Under the pieces are notes generated by a model. The model was not told the origin of the DNA and did no database searches. It was given only the letters and a program-made list of their open reading frames with translations. A stretch of 64,000 nt of DNA from Bdellovibrio bacteriovorus W (GTDB lineage: Bacteria > Bdellovibrionota > Bdellovibrionia > Bdellovibrionales > Bdellovibrionaceae): assembly GCA_000525675.1 (NCBI GenBank), contig CP002190.1, forward strand, positions 2,294,001-2,358,000, written 5' to 3'. Positions 57,337 through 64,000 of the stretch are shown piece after piece (the first letter of the stretch is position 1; each line of letters opens with the position of its first letter). Made by a program: the position numbers and the translations under genes.

Positions 57337-58464
57337 TTATCGCGCAGCTGACTTCACTGGAGTGACTCCCGGAGTCTGATCAAGACTGCCATCGTTCATC
57401 TTAAATAGCTTCACTTTGGCACCAATCACAGCATTTTCGTCAGCCTGTTCGATGACGCGACCTCTGGAGATTTCATCCCCTACCCAGTCGAGTTCGATTT
57501 TTGCCACAGCGCTGCCGACTCGCGCTCCACCGCCTAGGTATTTGGAATCGCAAGGATCCCCTTCCCAGTAATAGTCTTCATTATAGATTAATAACTGATC
57601 GCCCGGCTCTAGGGCCACGTCCGCTCCACCCACAACAACGATGTGCGTGTCATGGTTGGCAAGCACTCGCGTGTACCACTCTTCAGACTTCATTTGATCG
57701 TTCAAGGCATTCACTGAGTTTTCTAATGCCGTCTTTGTCACTTTAGCTAAAGGTGTCTGAAAGTAGGCGCTCGGGCCTATCGAGAAGCTGCCAAAGTTCA
57801 AAGTGAAGGCCACTTTCGTTTTCGTCTGCTTGGAGTTGACGTTTGCTGCCCCCAGCACTGTCGAAGTTAAAGGTCTTGTGGCAATCATTGATACGTCTAA
57901 TTGCGCCGACTCGACATCAAAACCTAAAGTCGAAAGACCCTTCATAGGTGCTGCACCGGCTGGCGTGAATCCTAAGCTCAATCCTTTTTTACTAACGAGC
58001 TCAAATGAATTCACAGAGCCAGCAATTCTTGCTTGCGGCAAGTTCACCATACACCATGCCGTTTTCGCATACTGTACATTGTAGTTATCTTTTCCAACAG
58101 CTTGCGCAGAAGCTTTAATCATTCTTGCATCCATGCTTGAAAGATTAAAGAAGCCACTCCCGTCTGCTGCGGCCTGCCCTGGAGGCACTGCAATTGGAGG
58201 ATTGTACTTGAGTGAGAAAGCACTGCTTTCCATCATCACTCCGTAAATTTGTTGGTTGGCGACAAATTGAAAATCAAATCCACCACCGTTCGGAAAAAGA
58301 ATCGGACTTGAACGAATGGTTCCCAGTTGTACGATTTTTTTTAGAGCACGCGGTGGAGTCTTAGGCTGCTCTTCGCACTTTTGATTTCCCATAGTCATCG
58401 CTGCGCCTACTAAAAGAACACAGGCTTTTGAAAATCGATTTGTCCAAAACGTCATGGATTTCAT
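57337..58464 (-). CDS. Secreted protein of unknown function
   Basis: About 375 residues starting at MKSMTFWTNRFSKACVLL (58464), where AAAGGGAAAAGA provides a ribosome binding site; the frame extends 44 codons upstream without family support. The N-terminus is a signal peptide (SKACVLLVGAAMTMG). The body has strand-rich repeats (FDFQFVANQQIYGVMM, QLDVSMIATRPL, AFTLNFGSFSIGPSAYF). The last 80 or so residues, LDWVGDEISRGRVIEQADENAVIGAKVKL, resemble a small barrel domain. No enzyme motif. Own promoter and terminator. Function unknown. Confidence 0.7.
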   Translation of the reverse strand: MKSMTFWTNRFSKACVLLVGAAMTMGNQKCEEQPKTPPRALKKIVQLGTIRSSPILFPNGGGFDFQFVANQQIYGVMMESSAFSLKYNPPIAVPPGQAAADGSGFFNLSSMDARMIKASAQAVGKDNYNVQYAKTAWCMVNLPQARIAGSVNSFELVSKKGLSLGFTPAGAAPMKGLSTLGFDVESAQLDVSMIATRPLTSTVLGAANVNSKQTKTKVAFTLNFGSFSIGPSAYFQTPLAKVTKTALENSVNALNDQMKSEEWYTRVLANHDTHIVVVGGADVALEPGDQLLIYNEDYYWEGDPCDSKYLGGGARVGSAVAKIELDWVGDEISRGRVIEQADENAVIGAKVKLFKMNDGSLDQTPGVTPVKSAAR

Positions 58465-58975
58465 TCTTTTCCCTTTCAAGAAAGTTCTTGGGGTGGCTTC
58501 GTGTGAAAGTATACGGGCTTCTAAGAACGAAACTGAAATGAGTGCTAAGTGATTGAACACACTTGCATAATCCAAACCGATTTCATTGTGAGACACGATA
58601 AGTATTTGATTTTATTTAGAAGAAAAAAAATTGCAGTTTTTTATTTTTTTCTGACTGTCAAAAGTATAGACCAATTAAGAAAGCTTCACACTCGAGCAAA
58701 TATTCAATGTCAAAATTAATGTCAACACACTGAACGCTTTCAAGGCCATTCACAAAAAAATCTGAAAAAACCTAAAAAAGCAAAATAGAGAAAAGAAAGA
58801 AGAGATCAGAAAAAAATATTTAAGAGAAAGAGAAAGAAAAAGAAAAAACAAACCCAAAAACCCGAAACCAAGGGCGCTGAAGAATTCGCTTATCCAAGGC
58901 GGAGGTGGTGAAGGCGTACTAAAAGTACGCCGAACCGCCGACAACGCCGGAGAAGCGGATTATCCAGCGCACGCC
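58465..58975 (-). other. 511-bp gap: promoter, polypyrimidine tract and nested palindrome
   Basis: On the minus strand, right to left: the 97-bp nested palindrome (58874-58970), a C-rich spacer, about 95 bases of nearly pure pyrimidine (58762-58858), then AT-rich sequence, and a possible promoter with TATACT (58508-58513) for the secreted-protein gene. The small open frames here are of low complexity (Phe/Ser-rich) and I do not call them. Confidence 0.6.
58874..58970. repeat. 97-bp nested inverted repeat
   Basis: GCGCTG...CAGCGC form the ends. Inside, TTCGCTT/AAGCGGA, GGCG/CGCC, GGTGGT/ACCGCC and, at the centre, a perfect 8-bp hairpin GGCGTACT-aaa-AGTACGCC pair in order. Internal bulges separate the stems. 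It starts 5 bp after the stop of the gene at 58976. It could be a mobile repeat (REP/MITE type), a 3' RNA structure or a small RNA. One copy seen in the window. Confidence 0.85.
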
Positions 58976-59479
58976 TTAAAAGGTGCCGCCGCCGGACAAT
59001 GTAATAAACGTCTGCACCTCATCCTGCTTCAAAAGATTCCCCTCATTGTCGAAGCGATCTTCTAAATAGTGTAGAGCCTGAACACCGCCCCCGATTCGAA
59101 TGCCTGCTAATTGAAACGTAATTCCGGCCTTACCGAAGCCAGCGTTGTATTGCTCGCTGGCGATACGAGCTCCTGGGCCAATGTAAAACTCGACACCCAG
59201 ATTTCTTTTCTGAGTGTAGGCTTCAAGTTTAAAAAGAGCTTCTGTATCAAGACCGTAAACAGTTGGAAAATCAGTTCCGAATCTAGAGAAAACAGAGTTG
59301 CGCCAGTTAAACCAATCACTCACGTGCCAGTTGAGTCCTAAGTGGGCTTCTGAGTAAGTTTTTCCTTCCTGCGTTCCTGATGTTCCACTGACATCGTAAG
59401 TGACATAGGCTTGCGCCCATGAAGCAGAAAAAAGTAGCACTACCGCGATTGATCTAAGAACCCAACTCTTCATACGCAC
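58976..59479 (-). CDS. Small outer-membrane beta-barrel protein
   Basis: 167 residues. Signal peptide (MRMKSWVLRSIAVVLLFSASWAQA, cut before YVTYDV). Mature part of about 143 residues with alternating strands (SEAHLGLNWHVSDWFNWRNSVF, AGITFQLAGIRIGGGVQALHYL) and a C-terminal phenylalanine (SGGGTF), typical of eight-strand barrels. No family recognised. It lies just after clpB (6 bp) and just before the nested palindrome, and may be in the clpB transcription unit. Confidence 0.72.
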   Translation of the reverse strand: MRMKSWVLRSIAVVLLFSASWAQAYVTYDVSGTSGTQEGKTYSEAHLGLNWHVSDWFNWRNSVFSRFGTDFPTVYGLDTEALFKLEAYTQKRNLGVEFYIGPGARIASEQYNAGFGKAGITFQLAGIRIGGGVQALHYLEDRFDNEGNLLKQDEVQTFITLSGGGTF

Positions 59480-59485
59480 TTCCCT

Positions 59486-62071
59486 TTAGAAAATTAACTT
59501 GGAGTTTTCTTCTTTGACCTTTATCACGTCTCCGGCTTTCACCGTTCCTGAAATGATCTCTTTAGAAAGCGGATTGAGTAACTCTGTTTGAATCACACGC
59601 TTTAAAGGTCTAGCTCCATAAATAGGATCATATCCTTTCTTCGCGAGGAATTCGATGGCAGATTTATCAAACTCGACTCCAATCTTGCGAGATTTTAGGC
59701 GTTCCGCAACCAGATCCAGTTGAACTTTTACGATGCCCGCGATTTGCGATTCTTTTAAAGAATTGAACATCACAATTTCATCCACACGGTTTAAAAACTC
59801 TGGCCTAAAATGTCCGCGTAAGGCGCTCATAACAGACTCACGTTTTTTCTCATCATCCATGGAACTATCCAAGATCGACTGAGAACCAATGTTTGACGTC
59901 ATGATCAGAACGGTGTTTTTAAAATCCACAGTGCGCCCTTGACCATCTGTTAGACGACCATCATCAAGCACTTGCAATAGAATATTAAAAACATCCGTAT
60001 GCGCTTTTTCGATCTCATCCAGCAACACAACACTGTAAGGTCGTCGGCGAACTGCTTCTGTGAGCTGGCCCCCCTCTTCATACCCAACATAGCCTGGAGG
60101 GGCACCGATCAAGCGAGAAACAGAGTGCTTCTCCATGTACTCACTCATGTCGATGCGAACCACAGCGTGTTCATCATCAAATAAGAAGTCTGCGAGAGCT
60201 TTTACCGTCTCTGTTTTTCCTACACCCGTCGGGCCGAGGAACATGAAAGTTCCAATCGGTCTATTCGGGTCCGATATTTCAGCGCGCGCCCTGCGAATCG
60301 CATCAGCCACGATAGTTAATGCATGATCTTGACCGACCACGCGTTCTTTAAGAGTGTCTTCCATGTGCAGAAGTTTTTGAGATTCACTTTCTAACATTTT
60401 AGAAACTGGAATACGTGTCCACTTGGCAACAACCTCGGCCACATCTTCTGGACCTACTTCTTCTTTTAACATTCTGCTTTCAGAAGAAGATTGTTGTTGA
60501 TGACTGCGCTCTTCTAAGTCCGCTAACATTTTTTCGGTTTCAGGCAATCGTCCGTATTTGAGTTCAGCGGCTTTGCCAAGATCGCCTTCGCGCTCAGCCT
60601 TGGAAATATTCAACTTAAGATTTTCGATCTCTGTTTTGAGCTGCTTGATCTTTTCAATGCCACCTTTTTCAAAGTCCCATTGTTCACGCAAGAGTTGGTT
60701 CTGTGCGCTCAGCTCTGAAATTTTCTTTTCAATAACTTCGATGCGCTCTTTTGCACCCTCTTCTGTTTCTTTTTTCAATGCCTCTTTTTCAATTCTCAAC
60801 TGCATGAGTTCGCGTTCAATTTTATCGACCTCCTCAGGAACCGAACGGGTCTCAATACCAAGTTTACTTGCAGCTTCGTCAATAAGATCGATCGCTTTAT
60901 CCGGTAAGAACCGATTGGTGATATAGCGGTGAGAAAGTTTGACTGCAGAAACTAGGGCCGCATCGGTGATACGGATACCATGATGGACCTCATACTTTTC
61001 TTTGAGTCCACGTAAAATTGTGATGGCATCATCGACACTTGGCTCCTCGACCATAACAGTTTGGAAGCGTCTTTCAAGAGCTGCATCTTTCTCAATGTAC
61101 TTTCGATATTCATCTAAAGTCGTGGCTCCGATACAGCGTAACTCTCCACGCGCCAGTGCTGGTTTAAGCAACTGTCCTGCATCCATGGCGCCTTCTGATT
61201 TCCCAGCCCCCACGAGAGTGTGTAACTCATCAATGAATAAAATAATCTGACCGTCACTTGAAGTGACTTCTTTAATAACTGCTTTAAGACGATCCTCGAA
61301 CTCACCACGGTATTTGGCACCGGCGATAAGTGCCCCCATATCCAAAGACATTAATTTTTTGCCAATTAAGTTATCAGGAACGTCTTGCTTAATAATTCTC
61401 AACGCCAAACCTTCAGCGATGGCGGTTTTACCCACACCGGGCTCCCCAATAAGCACTGGGTTGTTCTTCGTTCGGCGGGAAAGAACCTGCACCACGCGAC
61501 GAATCTCTTCATCCCTACCCACCACTGGGTCCATTTTTCCTTCAGCGGCAAGTGCTGTTAAGTCCCGAGCATACTTTAATAAAACTTCGTATTTATTTTC
61601 AGGATCATCGTCTGTGACTTTTTGATTTCCGCGTATTTCTTCCAGAGCTTTTTTAACTCCATCTAACTGAATTTTATTTTTCTTAAAGATTGCATTGAGT
61701 TCGCCATCGCCAGCCTTGAGCATCCCTAAAAGGAAGTGCTCTGTAGAAATGTAGGCGTCTCCCCAAGCACTGGCTTCATTTTCTGCCTGTTGAAAGATCT
61801 TTTGCAGGCGAGGTCCCGCAAAGAGCTTCTGCCCACCGCCAGTCACTTGAGGGAATTTATCGGTGGCCGTTCGGAGGTCGGCTAGGAATTGAGCTTGGGA
61901 AACATTGAGCTTATCCAAGACTCGAGGCACGATGCCCTCGGATTGCTGTACAAGCTCCATTAAGAGGTGTTCTGGCTCCACAGACGGGCTGTGCTTGCGC
62001 TCCGCAAGCTTGGCCGCTGCCTGCATGGCCTCTTGGCTTTTTCGCGTCATTTTTTCAATATCATTGCTCAT
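59486..62071 (-). CDS. clpB: Disaggregase ClpB
   Basis: 861-residue AAA+ chaperone that resolubilises aggregates with DnaK. N-domain ([13 protein letters not shown]), first AAA+ with Walker A GEPGVGKT, middle coiled coil (about residues 400-525, rich in E, K, L), second AAA+ with GPTGVGKT and [10 protein letters not shown], then the C-terminal domain. No IGL/F loop of ClpA type, so ClpB rather than ClpA. GGGAGG precedes the ATG. Full length. Confidence 0.97.
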   Translation of the reverse strand: MSNDIEKMTRKSQEAMQAAAKLAERKHSPSVEPEHLLMELVQQSEGIVPRVLDKLNVSQAQFLADLRTATDKFPQVTGGGQKLFAGPRLQKIFQQAENEASAWGDAYISTEHFLLGMLKAGDGELNAIFKKNKIQLDGVKKALEEIRGNQKVTDDDPENKYEVLLKYARDLTALAAEGKMDPVVGRDEEIRRVVQVLSRRTKNNPVLIGEPGVGKTAIAEGLALRIIKQDVPDNLIGKKLMSLDMGALIAGAKYRGEFEDRLKAVIKEVTSSDGQIILFIDELHTLVGAGKSEGAMDAGQLLKPALARGELRCIGATTLDEYRKYIEKDAALERRFQTVMVEEPSVDDAITILRGLKEKYEVHHGIRITDAALVSAVKLSHRYITNRFLPDKAIDLIDEAASKLGIETRSVPEEVDKIERELMQLRIEKEALKKETEEGAKERIEVIEKKISELSAQNQLLREQWDFEKGGIEKIKQLKTEIENLKLNISKAEREGDLGKAAELKYGRLPETEKMLADLEERSHQQQSSSESRMLKEEVGPEDVAEVVAKWTRIPVSKMLESESQKLLHMEDTLKERVVGQDHALTIVADAIRRARAEISDPNRPIGTFMFLGPTGVGKTETVKALADFLFDDEHAVVRIDMSEYMEKHSVSRLIGAPPGYVGYEEGGQLTEAVRRRPYSVVLLDEIEKAHTDVFNILLQVLDDGRLTDGQGRTVDFKNTVLIMTSNIGSQSILDSSMDDEKKRESVMSALRGHFRPEFLNRVDEIVMFNSLKESQIAGIVKVQLDLVAERLKSRKIGVEFDKSAIEFLAKKGYDPIYGARPLKRVIQTELLNPLSKEIISGTVKAGDVIKVKEENSKLIF

Positions 62072-62087
62072 AACGCCTCCCTAGAAT

Positions 62088-62116
62088 AAAGATGAGTCTT
62101 CTTAAAAAATTGTCAA
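62088..62116 (-). promoter_or_regulatory. Possible clpB promoter
   Basis: TTGACA (62111-62116, minus strand), 17 bases, ATCTTT (62088-62093), 17 bases before the clpB ATG. The -35 box is perfect, the -10 box weak. It does not resemble a sigma-32 promoter and no CIRCE element is seen. Confidence 0.4.
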
Positions 62117-62133
62117 CGTGAGGAAATTCGGAG

Positions 62134-62391
62134 ATGTCCATTATAAATCCAAAGGGCAAAAAAAAGTCCCCACCTCGCTTAACCGCGTCGATCAAAAAGG
62201 ACCGCGTCAACCCCGTTGATTTTCAGAAATACGACACTCGTTTTGCCTGCGAAGATTGCTCTCACTTTGACGGAGAAAAAATCATTTGCACCATTGGCTA
62301 CAACCCCTCTCATCATCTGCGAGCGGAACAATCCCATCAATACGCCTTGGCGGGAAACATGGCCTTTTGTCGCTTCCTTGAAATTGACTGA
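62134..62391 (+). CDS. Small four-cysteine protein
   Basis: 85 residues, lysine-rich N-terminus, then CEDCSHFDGEKIIC and a final FCRFLEID. Cysteines 39, 42, 52 and 79 (C-x2-C-x9-C-x26-C) look like a zinc or iron-sulphur site. Several histidines (HHLRAEQSHQYA) lie between. No family recognised. It starts with GAGGA upstream and points away from clpB. Compactness and the clean frame support a real gene. Confidence 0.7.
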   Translation: MSIINPKGKKKSPPRLTASIKKDRVNPVDFQKYDTRFACEDCSHFDGEKIICTIGYNPSHHLRAEQSHQYALAGNMAFCRFLEID

Positions 62392-62530
62392 TCCTAAGTC
62401 CTAATTCTCAGCTATTCTCCCTCTGTAAGTCCTGTATAAGAATGACTCATTCCCTTCATTGGTCTTGGACACAGGGCTCGCACTACGTCTAGTTATAAAA
62501 TCTTGTGTGCAAAACCAGTCTCAGGTCCTG

Positions 62531-62557
62531 TCAAGGCCTCGTCTCAAATCCCGATTA
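62531..62557 (+). promoter_or_regulatory. Possible sigma-28 (FliA) promoter of flagellin
   Basis: TCAAGGCC, 11 bases, CCCGATTA, against the enterobacterial consensus TAAAGTTT-N11-GCCGATAA. The leader to fliC would be about 285 bases. Plausible because flagellins are typical FliA targets, but it rests on a motif match by eye. Confidence 0.4.
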
Positions 62558-62815
62558 AATGGCCATCAATAATTCACTCGGAAGGAGTCAAAGAGAGTAC
62601 CCACTCTCTTGAACAACCGAAAGGAGGGCCTTCAAGGATGACTTAGTGAAAGAACAATAGATTGTTCAAGTTACGGAGCAATTAAGCAAAGTAACAACTT
62701 TTAGACGTAATAGTTAAAAAGGCCATTTAAATAAGCACAGACTCGGATGTCAGTGCTCGACTAGGCAAAGTAGGTTTGCCGAAGTCAAAAAAACAAATCA
62801 AGGAGGGTATTGAAA

Positions 62816-62833
62816 ATGAAAAATAAATATTAA
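62816..62833 (+). CDS. Five-codon leader frame before fliC
   Basis: ATG AAA AAT AAA TAT TAA, with AAGGAGG eight bases upstream. The fliC ribosome binding site GGAGG (62835-62839) starts one base after its stop codon. It would encode only MKNKY. It could couple or tune flagellin translation; no peptide function is claimed. Confidence 0.4.
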   Translation: MKNKY

Positions 62834-62847
62834 CGGAGGAATTTAAA

Positions 62848-63681
62848 ATGGGAATGAGAGTAACTACAAACATTGCAGCACTGAACGCACAACGTAACCT
62901 TGTTGGTTCACAAAGGCAGATCAATGACTCAATGGCGAAACTTGCTTCTGGAAGCCGTATCAATAAAGCTGCGGACGATGCTGCAGGACTAGCGATCTCT
63001 GAGGGCTTAAAAGCTCAAATTCGTTCTGCTGCTCAAGCACAACGAAATGCGAACGATGGTATCTCAATGGTTCAAACTGCTGAGGGTGGCTTGAACGAAA
63101 TCGGTAACATCGTGGTTCGTCTACGTGAGTTGGGAATCCAAGCGGCTTCTGACACTGTCGGCGAAAAAGAGCGTGGTATGTTGAATAAAGAGGTTCAACA
63201 ACTTAAATCAGAGATTCAACGTATTGCCAGTGTTACTACTTGGGGTACAACTAAACTTCTAGATGGTTCATCTCCGAAGTTTGATTTCCAAGTTGGTCTT
63301 TTCAACAACGCTGAAGAAGATCGTATCTCTTTCAACGCTGGTGAAAACGTAGCGACTCTAGATGCTCTTGGTTTAGCAGGTGTTGATTTCTCTTCAAAAG
63401 CAGGTGCACAAGCTGCTTTGGCGAAATTAGACGATGCTCAAACTTCGATCTCTGGTACACGCGCTAACTTAGGTGCTCTACAAAACAGATTGACTTCAAC
63501 GGTAGACAACTTGGGTGTTGCTCAAGAGAATCTATCAGCTGCTAACAGCCGTATCCGCGACACTGACGTAGCTCAAGCTTCTTCAGAAATGACAAGAAAC
63601 AACATCTTGTTACAAGCTGGTACTTCTACTCTAGCGCAAGCGAACCAATCTAACCAATTGGCTCTTAAGTTGATCGGTTAA
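62848..63681 (+). CDS. fliC: Flagellin
   Basis: 277 residues, a short flagellin. N-terminal D0/D1 helices (MRVTTNIAALNAQRNL, SGSRINKAADDAAGLAIS) and the C-terminal one (RIRDTDVAQASSEMTRNNILLQAG, ending LALKLIG) are standard, while the middle (D2/D3) is very small. In Bdellovibrio-type bacteria several flagellin genes build the sheathed single filament. The start MGMRV has GGAGG at eight bases. Own terminator downstream. Confidence 0.96.
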   Translation: MGMRVTTNIAALNAQRNLVGSQRQINDSMAKLASGSRINKAADDAAGLAISEGLKAQIRSAAQAQRNANDGISMVQTAEGGLNEIGNIVVRLRELGIQAASDTVGEKERGMLNKEVQQLKSEIQRIASVTTWGTTKLLDGSSPKFDFQVGLFNNAEEDRISFNAGENVATLDALGLAGVDFSSKAGAQAALAKLDDAQTSISGTRANLGALQNRLTSTVDNLGVAQENLSAANSRIRDTDVAQASSEMTRNNILLQAGTSTLAQANQSNQLALKLIG

Positions 63682-63708
63682 GAATAAATACTTAAGTACG
63701 ACAGCAGA

Positions 63709-63741
63709 AAAGCTCGGGATGCAAATCCCGAGCTTTTTGTT
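63709..63741 (+). terminator. Terminator after flagellin
   Basis: AAGCTCGGGAT, loop GCAA, ATCCCGAGCTT, then TTTGTTTTTC. Perfect 11-bp stem and U-run, 27 bases after the fliC stop. Confidence 0.92.
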
Positions 63742-63778
63742 TTTCTTTTAGGCAGTTTCTACTTTTTTTCATTCTTCC

Positions 63779-63805
63779 TTTAGATCCCGTTCAGACTGCC
63801 GAAAA
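63779..63805 (+). promoter_or_regulatory. Possible sigma-28 promoter of the lipoprotein gene
   Basis: TTTAGATC, 11 bases, GCCGAAAA (seven of eight matches to the -10 consensus GCCGATAA). It sits between the flagellin terminator and the lipoprotein gene, about 30 bases before its start codon. Confidence 0.35.
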
Positions 63806-63835
63806 ATAAGGCACCACTAGAGGGAGTTCGATTCC

Positions 63836-64000
63836 ATGTCTAAGATTGTAATGGGAACCATTTTTTCGATCTTGCTACTTACCGGCTGTGCTGACTCTGG
63901 ATTTAGTGTGATGGAAAGCTTGATGAACGATCCTTCGAATACCGATACCGAAGCCCCTGACCGCGGGGACGGCGGCGGCACTCAGTCTCCGGGAGAATCC
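63836..64000 (+). CDS. Lipoprotein, 3' end outside the window
   Basis: First 55 codons. Signal peptide MSKIVMGTIFSILLLTGC with lipobox LLTGC, then an acidic, Asp/Gly-rich part (TDTEAPDRGDGGG) as in linker regions. A GGGAG ribosome binding site precedes the ATG. Continues past position 64000, so its domain content cannot be told. Confidence 0.8.
   Translation, partial: MSKIVMGTIFSILLLTGCADSGFSVMESLMNDPSNTDTEAPDRGDGGGTQSPGES

Larger units (their letters stand above)
62392..62847 (+). other. 456-bp gap: flagellin promoter and structured leader
   Basis: Between the four-cysteine gene and flagellin. Contains a possible sigma-28 promoter (62531-62557), a perfect 8-bp hairpin (AAGAGAGT, 62591-62598, with ACTCTCTT, 62603-62610), a 9-bp inverted repeat CTTGAACAA (62608-62616) and TTGTTCAAG (62662-62670), and a five-codon frame with ideal ribosome binding site just before fliC. 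I see no further gene. Confidence 0.6.

Noticed and set aside
58750-58944. 64-codon open frame rich in Phe, Ser and Leu
   Set aside because: It lies in the polypyrimidine tract and part of the palindrome; composition alone explains it and there is no ribosome binding site.
62480-62500. Sigma-54 promoter before flagellin
   Set aside because: A TTGGAC...TCGCA match exists, but GG and GC are 11 bases apart instead of 10, and the -24 box is poor.
62392-62847. c-di-GMP (GEMM) riboswitch in the flagellin leader
   Set aside because: The conserved core sequences of either c-di-GMP class cannot be found.

Overview
The window reads as a chromosome segment of a predatory delta-like bacterium of the Bdellovibrio type. 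This rests on overall protein character, the flagellin with its long leader, the many small secreted or outer-membrane proteins, and gene order. It is inference: there is no 16S rRNA in the window, and the AT-leaning composition is a visual estimate. Nearly everything lies on the minus strand, so transcription runs from high to low coordinates.

Region by region, in transcription order. (1) 34114-28756: a promoter, four tRNAs (Thr-UGU, Tyr-GUA, Gly-UCC, Thr-GGU), tuf, tRNA-Trp, secE, nusG, rplK, rplA, an L10-type leader, rplJ and rplL. This matches the classical tufB-secE-nusG-rplKAJL order. (2) 28654-19306: a plus-strand outer-membrane lipoprotein gene and a shared terminator separate rplL from rpoB-rpoC. 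(3) 19163-16187: rpsL-rpsG-fusA, ending in a terminator that contains the fusA stop codon. tuf is not in this operon. Its place before rpsJ is taken by a tolC-macA-macB type efflux operon (16052-11880). (4) 11603-8: a strong promoter and then the S10-spc-alpha ribosomal protein genes, rpsJ through rpsK, including secY, adk and rpmJ. rplX (L24) is missing between rplN and rplE.

(5) 35750-34114: pyrF-rlmB. (6) 47624-36284: nine overlapping purine genes, purF-E-C-D-N-L-Q-H-M, behind a leader with a near-perfect intrinsic terminator, which suggests attenuation. purK and purB are not in the window. (7) 51086-47980: proS, interrupted by a frameshift, then two membrane-protein genes. (8) 57129-51161: riboflavin genes ribE, ribB (with a degenerate GTP cyclohydrolase II half) and ribH, then an NtrY/NtrX-like two-component pair. 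RibH carries a histone-H1-like lysine tail, and NtrX lacks key AAA+ residues. (9) 58464-64000: a secreted protein, a 97-bp nested palindrome next to a beta-barrel gene, clpB, a small four-cysteine protein, and on the plus strand a flagellin gene and the start of a lipoprotein gene.

Most of the window is core information-processing and biosynthesis. No CRISPR array, insertion sequence, prophage or obvious defence island is visible. The less ordinary items are the polycationic lumazine synthase, a fourfold in-frame 18-bp repeat in the first membrane helix of MacB, the purF leader, the absence of rplX, the nested palindrome and the degenerate NtrX.
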